Assembly: GCF_000009365.1 (NCBI RefSeq)
Contig: NC_008260.1
Span: 717,501 to 781,500 of the forward strand
DNA: 64,000 nt
From: Alcanivorax borkumensis SK2
GTDB lineage: Bacteria; Pseudomonadota; Gammaproteobacteria; Pseudomonadales; Alcanivoracaceae
Direction: 5' to 3'
The position numbers and the translations under genes were made by a program. Positions 43,571-55,373 of this stretch are shown piece by piece. Under the pieces are notes generated by a model. That model was not told the DNA's origin. It worked only from the letters and a program-made list of their open reading frames with translations, and ran no database searches. Each line of letters begins with the position of its first letter. Positions within the stretch are counted from its first letter, which is position 1.

Positions 43571-43598
43571 TTGCAGCTTGCAGCTTGCAGCTTGCAGC
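43571..43598 (+). repeat. Four exact tandem copies of TTGCAGC
   Basis: The 7-base unit is repeated four times in the gap between the olsA-like gene and efpL, about 50 bases before the efpL start. It is preceded by a short CTAT repeat (about 43561-43570). Copy number could vary by slippage. Confidence 0.85.
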
Positions 43599-43647
43599 GG
43601 CTCTTTGTTGTAGCATTGGCGCATCGACATTTCAGGAAGCCTTTTCC

Positions 43648-44214
43648 ATGACCCGCGCCAGTGAGCTGAAAAAATCCGACGTTATTGAAGTTAACGGCAC
43701 CTTGTATGCCATTCGCCAGATCGAGGTGCAGTCTCCCTCTGCCCGGGGGGCGGCCACATTGTACCGGGTGAAGGCCAGTGCGGTTGGTGGTGGCCCCAAG
43801 TTTGAAGAGCGCTTCAAGGGCGATGACGACGTGGCCACGGTGGCATTGCAGCGCCGTGCGGTGCAGTTCTCCTATGTGGATGGGGATGACTACATCTTTA
43901 TGGATAACGAGGACTTTTCCCAGTATTTGCTCAAGCAGGACGATATCCGTGATGAGCTGGCGTTCATCACGGAAGAGACGCAAGGCGTGCTGGCTCTGAA
44001 AGTAGAAGAGTCGGTTATCGGCCTAGAGCTGCCAGCGTCGGTAGTGCTGGACGTGACTGAAACCACGCCGGCCATGAAGGCTGCTTCCTCCTCGGCTCGT
44101 ACCAAACCTGCCACCTTGAATACCGGCTTGGTGGTGCAAGTGCCGGAATATATCGTAGCGGGTGAAAAGGTGCGGGTGAATACCGCCGAACGCAAGTTCA
44201 TGTCTCGGGCCTGA
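43648..44214 (+). CDS. efpL: Elongation factor P-like protein EfpL (YeiP)
   Basis: The 188-residue paralogue of EF-P relieves ribosome stalling at proline-rich motifs. The three-domain EF-P layout is complete. The loop [17 protein letters not shown] carries Arg33 where EF-P has a modified lysine, and this longer loop is the EfpL mark. The ATG at 43648 has AGGAA nine bases upstream. A longer frame back to 43525 would run through a heptamer repeat and is not family-like. The stop overlaps the next start (TGATG). Confidence 0.92.
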   Translation: MTRASELKKSDVIEVNGTLYAIRQIEVQSPSARGAATLYRVKASAVGGGPKFEERFKGDDDVATVALQRRAVQFSYVDGDDYIFMDNEDFSQYLLKQDDIRDELAFITEETQGVLALKVEESVIGLELPASVVLDVTETTPAMKAASSSARTKPATLNTGLVVQVPEYIVAGEKVRVNTAERKFMSRA

Positions 44215-45266
44215 TGCCGACGCTGTTTCGTTTTTCCCTGTTATGTTTTTGGCTGCCATGGGTATTGGCAGGCTGCCAGCTGGGCTATTACAGCCAGGCC
44301 ATTGGCGGTCATTGGTCGTTGATGGGTGAGCGCGAGCCGGTGGAGCAGGTGCTGGCAGATCCTGAAACACCGCAATCGTTGGTCGAGAAATTGCAATTCA
44401 GCCAGCAGCTGGTGAGCTGGGCGGGAATTCATTTGGGGCTGCCGGCTGATGATGTCTACCATCAATATGTGGCGTTGGAGCAGGATGCGGTGGTGTGGAA
44501 TGTGCTGGCGGCACCGCCTTGGTCGCTGACGCAAAAAACCTGGTGTTATCCGTTGGTGGGTTGTGTCAGCTATCGCGGTTTTTTCCAGCGGCAACGGGCA
44601 GAAAAAGCAGCGGCGAAATTACAGGCTGACGGCATGGATACTTGGGTGGGGGGCGCTATAGCCTATTCCACCCTAGGCTGGTTTGCGGATCCCCTCACTA
44701 CGCCCATGATCCAGCGGTCAAAGCCTTCACTGGCTGAGTTGCTGATTCACGAATTGGCTCACCGCAAGCTGTATATCAAGGGTGATACTCGCTTCAACGA
44801 ATCTTTGGCAACCATGGTGGGGCGGGAGGGCGCAAAGCAGTACTTTTTGGCAACCGGAGAGCCACTGCCGAATGGCTACTGGGATCGTAGAGAGCAGGTG
44901 GAGGATGCTTTTCTAAGTATCATTGCTGATACTCGTAAGGCGCTAGCAAGGCTGTATGAGTCGACTTCGAAGTCCTCGCGATTGGCTCGCGAAAAGGCTC
45001 GCATTCAGCAACAGGCCCGAGACCGGTTCGCTGATGAAAGCCAGCGTTTGCCGGGCTTAAAAGGCTACAAACCTTTTTTCGATGGTCCGTTGAACAATGC
45101 CCAATTGAATACGGTCAGTGATTATAATGATTATGTGCCGGCTTTTAGCCGGCTTTTTTCACAGTGCCAGCAGCAATGGGGCTGTTTCTGGCAGCAGGTA
45201 GATAACTTGTCTGATTTGGATGATGTACAACGCAAGCAAGCCCTGGAGGCACTGGCATGGAACTGA
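44214..45266 (+). CDS. Putative zinc aminopeptidase lipoprotein (PF10023)
   Basis: This 350-residue protein has a lipoprotein signal peptide with lipobox LAGC (Cys21) and the conserved HELAH zinc motif near residue 181, followed by FNESLATMVGREG with the third ligand Glu. It belongs to the Pfam Aminopep (DUF2265) family of predicted aminopeptidases. It is probably anchored to a membrane on the periplasmic side. Its start overlaps the efpL stop, and its end overlaps glpG by 10 bases, so the three genes are probably translated from one transcript. Confidence 0.87.
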   Translation: MPTLFRFSLLCFWLPWVLAGCQLGYYSQAIGGHWSLMGEREPVEQVLADPETPQSLVEKLQFSQQLVSWAGIHLGLPADDVYHQYVALEQDAVVWNVLAAPPWSLTQKTWCYPLVGCVSYRGFFQRQRAEKAAAKLQADGMDTWVGGAIAYSTLGWFADPLTTPMIQRSKPSLAELLIHELAHRKLYIKGDTRFNESLATMVGREGAKQYFLATGEPLPNGYWDRREQVEDAFLSIIADTRKALARLYESTSKSSRLAREKARIQQQARDRFADESQRLPGLKGYKPFFDGPLNNAQLNTVSDYNDYVPAFSRLFSQCQQQWGCFWQQVDNLSDLDDVQRKQALEALAWN

Positions 45267-46078
45267 TTCGTACCCCCCAGGTAGAGCTGGCGAATCTGAT
45301 CGAACGCACCCTGAAACGCAATGGTTTTCAGGTGCACCGTCATGAGGATGAAGGTCAGTTCGTGCTGAGTGTGCCTGATGCTGAGCAATATCCCCATGCG
45401 CGAACACTGACCGCAGAGCTGATTGCCGACCTGAAACGGGGGCAGGACCGACAAGCTGTGGAGCCTCTCACCGGCCAGCCACAGCCCTTGCTGTCTGGTG
45501 GCTGGCTGGCCAGCATGGGTTGGGTGACCAAGCTTGGGCTGGGGTTGTGTGTGGCCATCTTCTTGACGCCTTATCTAATGGGCGACGGGGTCTATCTTGC
45601 CCTGTTGTTTCCCGCGACCATGGAGGGGTTGACCAGCCAGCCATGGCGGTTGATCACTCCTATGCTGATGCACTTCTCCCTTCTCCATATCATTTTCAAC
45701 TTGCTGTGGTGGGCAGATCTGGGGCGTCTGATTGAACGCCATCAATCGTCTGCCCAGCTGTTGCTGGTCACCCTGGTGACCTCAGCGGTTTCCAATGTGG
45801 CTCAGTTCTTATACAGCGGGCCCATGTTCGGTGGCTTGTCCGGAGTGGTGTACGGTTTGTTGGGCTACCTATGGATCTTCGGGTGGCTGAATCCGGGTGC
45901 CGGGTTTGCCCTGCGTCGGCAGATTGTGGTTTTTATGCTGGTATGGATGGTGATTTGTTTCGTAGGGCTATCGGATGTGGTGGCGAATGCGGCACATCTG
46001 GCAGGGCTGGTAAGCGGTTGTTTGTTGGGCGGCATTTTCGGCATGGTGCGGCGCAGCCAGAAGCAAGGAGCAGTTTGA
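45257..46078 (+). CDS. glpG: Rhomboid intramembrane protease GlpG
   Basis: The 273-residue protein has an N-terminal cytoplasmic GlpG domain (about 1-70) and six membrane helices with the rhomboid catalytic dyad: Ser in GGLSGVVYGLLGY and His in NAAHLAGLVSG. It cleaves membrane-spanning segments of substrate proteins. The presence of the GlpG N-domain argues against its being the rhombosortase that would process the GlyGly-CTERM protease in this window. It overlaps the preceding lipoprotein gene by 10 bases. Confidence 0.92.
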   Translation: MELIRTPQVELANLIERTLKRNGFQVHRHEDEGQFVLSVPDAEQYPHARTLTAELIADLKRGQDRQAVEPLTGQPQPLLSGGWLASMGWVTKLGLGLCVAIFLTPYLMGDGVYLALLFPATMEGLTSQPWRLITPMLMHFSLLHIIFNLLWWADLGRLIERHQSSAQLLLVTLVTSAVSNVAQFLYSGPMFGGLSGVVYGLLGYLWIFGWLNPGAGFALRRQIVVFMLVWMVICFVGLSDVVANAAHLAGLVSGCLLGGIFGMVRRSQKQGAV

Positions 46079-46130
46079 GTTACCCCCGGTGGACTGCTAT
46101 AAAGACAGCCAAAACGATGACGTTACAACA

Positions 46131-47003
46131 ATGAAAGGATGTCAGCGACCTATGCAGTGGCGCTCTGTACCCTATTGGGTACCTTCTCTATTTTTCGCAG
46201 CGGTGGTTGCCCTGCAAGGCTGTTCTCTGGCCCATGTTGACGACAACCTGCCCTATGGTGTCCTCAATAACAATGACCTGCAGCTGGTCGAAGACGGCCT
46301 GCCTACCTATTTGCTGATGGTCGATGGTCTGATCGAAAACTGGCCGAAAAGCGAATCGCTGTTGAGCAGTGGTGCGGACCTTTATGGCGCCTACGCAGGC
46401 CTGTTCGTGAAAGAGCCGGAACGTGCCCGCAAGCTCAGCATTAAGGCTCTGGATTACGGTTTCCGTGCCGCCTGTGCCCACGATAAGGATTACTGCGACT
46501 TACGTAGCTTGTCTGTCCCTGAATTCGAGGCCCTGCTGGAAGACGCGAACAAAGGTGATGTGCCCGTGTTGTTTTCCTTGGGTGGAGCCTGGGCGGGTTA
46601 TATCCAGCAAAACACCAATGATTGGAACGCGGTGGCTGAACTGGGCCGGGTAGAAGCCATCATGGAGCGAATTGTTGCGCTGGATGAGCACTATCAGTAT
46701 GGCCAGGCACACATGTATCTGGGCGTGCTAAACAGCATCTTACCGGCGTCGCTCGGTGGCAACCCTGAACTGGCGAAAACTCATTTTGAACAGGCGGTGC
46801 AGTTGGCCGACGGTAAAAACTTGTTGGCCCAGGTGCTTTACGCGGAAAAATATGCGCGTCTGTTGTTTGATCGGGAGCTGCATGACAGCTTGCTCAACGA
46901 GGTGCTGGCGGCGGATCCTGATGTCCACGGCCTGACCCTGCAAAATACCTATGCGCAGCAGCAGGCTGAAGCCCTGCTTGCCGACGCGGATGATTATTTC
47001 TAG
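46131..47003 (+). CDS. TRAP-transporter accessory lipoprotein TatT
   Basis: The protein of about 290 residues has a lipoprotein signal (LQGC) and an all-helical TPR-like fold of the TatT family, first described as Treponema Tp0956, a trimer that docks with the TRAP binding protein. Start choice is uncertain: ATG 46131 lacks a clear ribosome binding site and ATG 46152 has AAGGA about 13 bases upstream. It is followed at once by dctP, dctQ and dctM genes, which confirms the assignment. Confidence 0.85.
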   Translation: MKGCQRPMQWRSVPYWVPSLFFAAVVALQGCSLAHVDDNLPYGVLNNNDLQLVEDGLPTYLLMVDGLIENWPKSESLLSSGADLYGAYAGLFVKEPERARKLSIKALDYGFRAACAHDKDYCDLRSLSVPEFEALLEDANKGDVPVLFSLGGAWAGYIQQNTNDWNAVAELGRVEAIMERIVALDEHYQYGQAHMYLGVLNSILPASLGGNPELAKTHFEQAVQLADGKNLLAQVLYAEKYARLLFDRELHDSLLNEVLAADPDVHGLTLQNTYAQQQAEALLADADDYF

Positions 47004-47011
47004 GAGTGTTT

Positions 47012-48001
47012 ATGCTGCGCCTTGCCACGATTCTGATCGTGTTGTTCCCGCTGGTTGCCACCGCTGCGACCACCCTGAAAATTTCCACTCTGTACCCGGA
47101 TGGCACCACCATTGTTTCTGGGCTAAAAAAAGCCGGTAAAGATATTGCTGCGCAAACCGATGGCCGAGTGAAACTGAAAATTTATCCCGGCGGGGTGATG
47201 GGCGATGACCGCGCGGTTGAACGCAAAATCCGTATTGGCCAGCTCCACGGCCTGGTGGCCCAAGGCGGGGCTTTTTCCTCCGCGTACAAAGACAGCCAGA
47301 TTCTCAATGTCCCGTTGGCTTTTAATAATTACGATGAAGTGGATGCGGTACGCAGTGAACTGGACCCGGTAATTCAAAAGGGCCTGGAAGACGGTGGCTG
47401 GGTCAGCTTCGGTTTGCTGGATGGCGGGTTTGCTTATGTGATGTCTGAGCAGCCGGTAAAAAGTATTGCCGATTTGCGTGAACAAAAACTGTGGTTGCCG
47501 GCGAATGATGAAGCCTCTGCTAAGGCGGCCAAGGCTTTCGAGCTGTCACCGATTATGCTCAATATTGGCTCTGTGCTGACCTCCCTGCAAACCGGTGCGG
47601 TGAATGCTTTTGCTGCGCCCCCTGTCGCGGCGCTGACTCTGCAGTGGTACTCCCGAGTAAACTATCTGACCGACATGCCGCTGCTCTATACCTTTGGCAT
47701 GCTGGGTATCCACGAAAAGTACTTTAAACGCATCAGCGCGGAAGACCAGAAAGTGGTTCGCGCCATACTGGATGGCACCTTTGACACCCTGAATGCGAAA
47801 AGTCGCGAGGAAAACCTAAGCGCTTTTGCCGCTGTTCAACAACAGGGGTTGGAAGTGATCAAACCGAACGAAGAACAGCGCAAGGAATGGCACCGTTATG
47901 CCGAGCACGCCACCGCTGAACTGGTGGAAGAGGGCGAAATCAGCCAAGCCATGCTGGATCGGCTTAATGGCATTCTTGCCAAGCAACGCGACGGGCAATG
48001 A
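47012..48001 (+). CDS. TRAP transporter substrate-binding protein, TatP/DctP type
   Basis: The 329-residue periplasmic protein has a short signal peptide (cleavage after ATAA near residue 19) and the DctP fold: LKISTLYPDGTTI, KLKIYPGGVMGDDRAVERKIRIGQLHG, and a segment ADLREQKLWLPAND. The Arg that pairs with a substrate carboxylate in classic DctP proteins is not obvious at the usual place. This fits the TatP branch, proposed to bind hydrophobic ligands. TAGGAG precedes ATG 47012. Its end overlaps dctQ by 4 bases. Confidence 0.88.
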   Translation: MLRLATILIVLFPLVATAATTLKISTLYPDGTTIVSGLKKAGKDIAAQTDGRVKLKIYPGGVMGDDRAVERKIRIGQLHGLVAQGGAFSSAYKDSQILNVPLAFNNYDEVDAVRSELDPVIQKGLEDGGWVSFGLLDGGFAYVMSEQPVKSIADLREQKLWLPANDEASAKAAKAFELSPIMLNIGSVLTSLQTGAVNAFAAPPVAALTLQWYSRVNYLTDMPLLYTFGMLGIHEKYFKRISAEDQKVVRAILDGTFDTLNAKSREENLSAFAAVQQQGLEVIKPNEEQRKEWHRYAEHATAELVEEGEISQAMLDRLNGILAKQRDGQ

Positions 48002-48507
48002 TGGCTGCACTATTACGTAGGGTGCATCGCGCCCTTCATCATATCGAGGACGGCCTTATTGTGGCCGTTCTTTTGTTTATGATTCTGCTGGCTGTGGCGC
48101 AAATTGTGTTGCGTAACTTTTTTGGTACCAGCTTGGTATGGATTGAGCCCTTACTGCAGAACGCGGTGCTGTGGATTGGTTTGTTAGGAGCCATGATCGC
48201 TTCACGTAATGATGAGCACATTCGCATTGATGTGGCTTCATCGTTATTGCCAGAAAAATATCACCCGTTCCTGACTACATTTGTAGACCTGTTTACCGCC
48301 TTTATCTGTTTGTTGGTTGCTTGGTACAGCGTGCAATTCGTGATTGAAGAATATGAGTACGCCACGCCAGCGTTTGCCAGTGTGCCCAGCTGGTTGTTGC
48401 AAGCGATTATTCCAGTGGGCTTCTCGGTCATGGCCTTGCGCTATGTGGTGTTGTTTGCGATGGGGTTGATTGGTAAACGGCCGAAGATGCAGGAGCTGAC
48501 GCCATGA
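47998..48507 (+). CDS. TRAP transporter small permease (DctQ)
   Basis: The 169-residue inner-membrane protein has four helices, with the DctQ pattern HHIEDGLIVAVLLFMILLAVAQIVLRN and WIGLLGAMIASRNDEHIRIDV. It is the small subunit that pairs with DctM. The start overlaps the dctP stop (ATGATG) and its stop overlaps dctM by 4 bases. Confidence 0.9.
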   Translation: MMAALLRRVHRALHHIEDGLIVAVLLFMILLAVAQIVLRNFFGTSLVWIEPLLQNAVLWIGLLGAMIASRNDEHIRIDVASSLLPEKYHPFLTTFVDLFTAFICLLVAWYSVQFVIEEYEYATPAFASVPSWLLQAIIPVGFSVMALRYVVLFAMGLIGKRPKMQELTP

Positions 48508-49793
48508 TTACAGCGGCGATTATCCTGCTGGTGGTATTGGCGTTAATGGGCGCGCCTTTGTTTGCCATTATTCTTGGCGCGGCAGCACTGGGGTTTTATA
48601 CCCTAGAGATTGAGTTGGCAGTGCTGCACATCGATATCTATCAGCTCAGCAATTCTGTGGTGCTGATGGCATTGCCATTGTTTACGTTTGCGGGTTTTCT
48701 GCTGAGTGAATCGAAAACCGCTGATCGTATGTTGCGGCTAAGCCAAGCCGCCTTCGGCTGGATGCCCGGTGGCATGGCTTTTGTAGCGTTGATTGCCTGT
48801 GCTTTTTTTACCGCTTTAACCGGCGGCTCTGGCGTCACTATTGTGGCATTAGGGGCGCTGTTGCTGCCCGCGCTGGTGAAAGGCAATTACCCGGAAAAAT
48901 TTAGCTTGGGTCTGGTGACCTCTTCAGGGAGTTTGGGCTTGCTATTGGTGCCGTCTGTGCCCCTGTTGATCTACGGCATTATTGCTCAGCAAATGTCTCA
49001 GCAATTGGACATGCCCACAGTGGAGATTGTCGATCTGTATCTGGCTGGCCTATTGCCCGCATTGCTGATGATCGTGCTACTTTACGGCTACTGTGTGTGG
49101 GCTACCCGCGGCACCGATGTACCCCGGCAGGCGTTTGATTTCCGTGAACTGGTGGATGCGTTATGGCAGGCTCGTTGGGAGCTGCCATTACCATTGGTGG
49201 TGCTGGGCGGAATCTTCTCCGGCTTTTTAGTCATTAGTGAGGCGGCGGCGGTGACGGCGCTGTATGTGCTGGTGGCGGAGGTGTTTCTGTATCGGGAAAT
49301 TTCCCTGCGCAAGCTGCCGACAATTATGCGTGATTCCATGATCATGGTAGGCGGCATATTGTTGATTTTGGCGGTGGCGCAGGCGTTTTCTGACTACTTG
49401 GTGTATGCCGGTGTGCCAGAGGAGCTATTTGCTCTAATCCAAACGCATGTGGAAAGCAAAATCACCTTCCTGATCCTGCTTAATATTTTGCTGCTGTTAT
49501 TGGGCGCGTTACTGGATATTTTTGCGGCGCTGGTGATCATGGTGCCACTGATTTTGCCGGTGGCGTTGCGCTACGGTATTGACCCTGTGCATCTGGGGAT
49601 TATCTTCGTGGCGAACATGCAGATTGGCTATATCACCCCGCCGGTGGGTATGAATCTGTTTATTGCCAGTTACCGCTTCAAGAAGAAAGTTACGGAGCTG
49701 TTCGCGGCAACCATTCCTTTCATGCTGATATTGATTATCGCTTTGTTAATGATTACCTATGTACCGCAGTTGAGCTTGTGGCTGGTGCGCTGA
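48504..49793 (+). CDS. TRAP transporter large permease (DctM)
   Basis: The 429-residue protein with about 12 membrane helices is the sodium-coupled large subunit of the TRAP transporter. The DctM core is visible: ALTGGSGVTIVALGALLLPAL in the first half and NMQIGYITPPVGMNLFIASYR near the C-terminus. It is the last gene of the four-gene TRAP operon and is followed by a strong hairpin. Confidence 0.92.
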   Translation: MITAAIILLVVLALMGAPLFAIILGAAALGFYTLEIELAVLHIDIYQLSNSVVLMALPLFTFAGFLLSESKTADRMLRLSQAAFGWMPGGMAFVALIACAFFTALTGGSGVTIVALGALLLPALVKGNYPEKFSLGLVTSSGSLGLLLVPSVPLLIYGIIAQQMSQQLDMPTVEIVDLYLAGLLPALLMIVLLYGYCVWATRGTDVPRQAFDFRELVDALWQARWELPLPLVVLGGIFSGFLVISEAAAVTALYVLVAEVFLYREISLRKLPTIMRDSMIMVGGILLILAVAQAFSDYLVYAGVPEELFALIQTHVESKITFLILLNILLLLLGALLDIFAALVIMVPLILPVALRYGIDPVHLGIIFVANMQIGYITPPVGMNLFIASYRFKKKVTELFAATIPFMLILIIALLMITYVPQLSLWLVR

Positions 49794-49859
49794 TTTAAGC
49801 GGCACGTTGAGAGTGAAAAGTTGAAACGCGATCAGATTTTTTGCTGAGGCAGAGGTCAA

Positions 49860-49892
49860 AGAGGCCGCGCTCATTCTCCGAGCGCGGCCTCT
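49860..49892. terminator. Hairpin between the TRAP operon and the NYN gene
   Basis: A 13-bp perfect stem, AGAGGCCGCGCTC with GAGCGCGGCCTCT, surrounds a 7-base loop. The T tract after it is weak on both strands, but its place between two converging genes fits a shared terminator. Confidence 0.75.
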
Positions 49893-49924
49893 TGCGTTGT
49901 TTCTTTGCTGAAAGGCTAGCGGCG

Positions 49925-50683
49925 TTATTTGCGCAGGGTTTTGACCTGAATGCTTTTGCCTTGCCCTTTCTGGATTTGGAACCATTTGGGATAGGCGCGG
50001 ATCATGTCACTGAGTTTTTTGTGGCCGAACAGACGGGTGTCAAAGTCGGGTTTACGCTTGCTTAAATGTTGGCCTAGGGTGCCAAGATTCGCCCAATCCT
50101 CTTCATCAGAAATATCATCGATAACGTTGGCGATAAGCTGAAGTGGTGGATCCTCTTTATTAACGGGTTCTTCGCAGGATTGGGGTTTGTCGGGCGTATG
50201 TTGCGGGGCATGGTCTGAGCGTAATACTTCGGTATAGATAAACTTATCACAAGCGGCCACAAACGGGCCGGGTGTTTTACGCTCCCCGAAACCGTACACG
50301 GTCAGTCCTTCTTCCCTTAACCTCGCCGCTAGGCGAGTAAAATCGCTGTCACTTGATACTAGGCAGAAACCAGATAGTTGCTTGCTATAGAGCAGATCCA
50401 TGGCATCGATGATCATGCTGCAATCGGTAGCATTTTTCCCCTGGGTGTAGGCGAATTGCTGGATAGGCTGTATCGAATGTTTCAGTAGTACGCTTTTCCA
50501 ACCTCCAAGGTTAGGTTTGGTCCAGTCGCCGTAGATGCGCTTGACACTGGCGGTGCCGAACTTGGCAATCTCTTCGAACAGGCCGTCGACAATCTTGGGC
50601 GGTGTGTTGTCTGCATCAATAAGCACGGCCAGAGACGTGGTGGTCAACTGAGAGGAGTGTGTTTCTATGTTTGTGCCTGTCAT
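49925..50683 (-). CDS. NYN domain ribonuclease-like protein with LOTUS/OST-HTH domain
   Basis: The 252-residue protein starts its NYN (PIN-like) domain at AVLIDADNTPPKI, with other acidic positions in NATDCSMIIDAMDLL and LVSSDSDFTRLA. These are the usual metal-binding aspartates. A C-terminal OST-HTH/LOTUS domain (about 185-250, LGTLGQHLSKRKPDFDTRLFGHKKLSDMI) is a predicted RNA-binding module. Cytoplasmic RNA cleavage or processing is expected; targets are unknown. It is a single gene. Confidence 0.9.
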   Translation of the reverse strand: MTGTNIETHSSQLTTTSLAVLIDADNTPPKIVDGLFEEIAKFGTASVKRIYGDWTKPNLGGWKSVLLKHSIQPIQQFAYTQGKNATDCSMIIDAMDLLYSKQLSGFCLVSSDSDFTRLAARLREEGLTVYGFGERKTPGPFVAACDKFIYTEVLRSDHAPQHTPDKPQSCEEPVNKEDPPLQLIANVIDDISDEEDWANLGTLGQHLSKRKPDFDTRLFGHKKLSDMIRAYPKWFQIQKGQGKSIQVKTLRK

Positions 50684-51079
50684 GGTTCATTCCTTTTGCC
50701 TGTTATACGACAACATGATGGATTCGGCACAGTGGTAATATCAAGGAATGATCAAGGCGACAGCGCGTTGGGTGGCAACTTCGCCAACACTAATAAGGTA
50801 CGAGACCCTTGAGCCGCTACCTGCCTTTCAGTGGCTGATTGGGTGTGAAGCATAGGCTGTTATGTAGCGACAAAAAAACGGCCGTCGGGTAACGGCCTAA
50901 GGGGGAAAATACCGGATCTAACAAACCTAAGGTTTATAACCACAGAATGAGTGCAATATGATTGAGTGGCTAAAGAAAAGGGCTTCAACGATAAAGTAAC
51001 TATAGCGGGGGCTTTCTGAGCAAACCAGGGGGATGGCTCGACCGGTTTAATCAGATTATTTGATCGATAACATCCGGGA
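50684..51079. other. Intergenic stretch with one terminator
   Basis: About 400 bases without a supported gene. It holds a minus-strand terminator (50872-50898) and an A+T-rich part near 50940-51000. Confidence 0.4.
50872..50898 (-). terminator. Terminator downstream of the GNAT gene
   Basis: On the minus strand the hairpin GGCCGT / ACGGCC is followed by a run of seven T. It lies about 180 bases after the GNAT stop codon. Confidence 0.7.
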
Positions 51080-51685
51080 TCAGATCAGAGGCTTGCGCAT
51101 GGGGTAGCGGGCTAGGCTGACGCCGTTGCGTTCGGCTTCTTCTTGCCCTTCGCTGGTGAAGCCCATGAAATGGAAGAAGCCGTGGGCGGTGAGGCTGACG
51201 TGGGCGGCGAGTTCAGTGATGCCTTCCATCCGGGCGCCGTCTTCCAAGTGTTGGTAGAGTAGAGTGGCGATGCCCTCGCGGCCAGCATTCGGGTGTACGA
51301 ACAGCATGTTGATGTAGTCGTTGATCCGGTGGGCAAAGCCCACCAGAACGTTATCCCATTCGGCCACTACCGCTTCGCCTTCACTGAGAGCGGAAATCAG
51401 GCTCTCATGGCTTTGTGCTCGGCTCCAGGCATCCCGTTGTTGTTGGTCGTATTGATCGGCGGCACTGACCTGAATGGCTTGGCGGAACACTCCCAGCAGT
51501 TCGCCCAAGTCGCCACTGTCCATGGGCCGAATCTGAAACGGTCGCAATAGGACCTGTGGGCCGTTACTAGTATTCGCTGTGTCCTGGGCCCTGATTTCGT
51601 CCGGAGTGTGCCGTGTCGCCGTGCGGGTAGGTGCAATAGGGTGTTGGTTACGACGGAGCAATTGCTCCAACCATTTTCGAATCAT
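51080..51685 (-). CDS. GNAT-family N-acetyltransferase
   Basis: The 201-residue protein has a variable, Arg-rich 45-residue N-terminal part and one GNAT domain (about 47-195). The acetyl-CoA-binding motif A reads INMLFVHPNAGREGIATLLYQHLE, and motif B includes FFHFMGF. The substrate is unknown. Its ATG overlaps the stop of the upstream coiled-coil gene (TAATG), so translation is probably coupled. Confidence 0.88.
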   Translation of the reverse strand: MIRKWLEQLLRRNQHPIAPTRTATRHTPDEIRAQDTANTSNGPQVLLRPFQIRPMDSGDLGELLGVFRQAIQVSAADQYDQQQRDAWSRAQSHESLISALSEGEAVVAEWDNVLVGFAHRINDYINMLFVHPNAGREGIATLLYQHLEDGARMEGITELAAHVSLTAHGFFHFMGFTSEGQEEAERNGVSLARYPMRKPLI

Positions 51686-51975
51686 TATGGTGTGTCTTTG
51701 TGCGTGTAAGGAGTGGGGGTGTTTGCCTGTTTGATTGCCTTGATTTGAGCACGCAGGGCTTTCAGATATTGGTCTTGCTGGTCCAGCAGTTCGCGGGTGG
51801 TTTCTTGCTGGGCTTGCAGATCGTTGGTGCGGGCTTCCAGTTCCTGTTGTTCACGTAGGCGCGCATCGCGTTGTTCTGCGTTTAGCAAATCGGTGTCGTT
51901 GGTTGGTGGTTGGGCGATGGCATGGTGGCCTAGGTTGCTCAACGCGAAGATGAAAATCAGCAATACGATACGCAC
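51685..51975 (-). CDS. Small exported coiled-coil protein
   Basis: The 96-residue product starts at a GTG with GGGGGAA four bases upstream. It has a signal peptide (about 21 residues ending HHAIAQ), then a charged, Gln/Glu/Arg-rich helix (LREQQELEARTNDLQAQQETTRELLDQQ type) that should form a coiled coil. No domain was recognised. A 28-codon longer frame lacks a signal-peptide-like start. It is translationally coupled to the GNAT gene. Confidence 0.65.
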   Translation of the reverse strand: MRIVLLIFIFALSNLGHHAIAQPPTNDTDLLNAEQRDARLREQQELEARTNDLQAQQETTRELLDQQDQYLKALRAQIKAIKQANTPTPYTHKDTP

Positions 51976-52220
51976 GGAGTTCCCCCGAAACTCAGTGTGG
52001 TGAAAAGCCAGCATAGCAAAAAACGGTCGGCAAACGCTACACGCGGTTCGCCTGCTCATGCGGGGCAGGCGCGCACTGCGTCGTTGTTTCGTTGCGTACG
52101 CAGGCTTCGCTAGGTAACAACGTAAGCGGCGTCGCTGAAGGTGAGGCGCGAGTGTCGGGTTCGCGTTCTCAGCCTGTCTGTGTCATTGGGTAAATGCGAT
52201 CTACCATGGTTACAAAAATG

Positions 52221-52257
52221 CAGAAGGCCGCGCCCGGTGTTTGGATGCGGCCTTCTG
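52221..52257 (-). terminator. acnA: Terminator downstream of acnA
   Basis: An 11-bp stem, CAGAAGGCCGC with GCGGCCTTCTG, encloses a 15-base loop and is followed on the minus strand by a short T run. It lies about 60 bases after the acnA stop. Confidence 0.75.
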
Positions 52258-52313
52258 GGTTTGGTGCATGCAGAACAGGTTGCCGGCACCATTGCATGCG
52301 GTGTGGAGCGTCT

Positions 52314-55061
<2,748 letters not shown>

Positions 55062-55373
55062 TACACACCTCCTGGGCTCTGATGGGAGTTCCGCGCTGGC
55101 GGATAGAGTGACCGCCAGAGGGAACACTGGCGCAGGATCAATACAGCATAGCCACAAACCGCGGCACTAGTGATCCTGCGTTATGACGTTAAGTCATTTC
55201 ATACTACGCCCTTATGGCGGGGACATGAAACGGCTGAGATGAACGTTTCAGGGTTAAAGCCGCCTGTAATGTAAATGCTTGTTGAATAAAGAGGTTTTGG
55301 GATTGGCGCGGTCGTTAGCAGGAGCATGGGTAACGCTGAGGAGGCGGAATCGTCCTTCGCCGGAAAGACGGCT
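55062..55373. other. Upstream region of acnA
   Basis: About 310 bases between acnA and the YgjP-like gene. It holds the acnA ribosome binding site and an imperfect dyad, ATGAC-GTTAA-GTCAT (55183-55197), at about 125 bases from the acnA start. No promoter could be assigned with confidence. Confidence 0.35.

Noticed and set aside
45257..46078. Rhomboid gene as rhombosortase partner of the GlyGly-CTERM protease
   Set aside because: It has the N-terminal cytoplasmic domain of GlpG and lies about 8 kb away in another operon.
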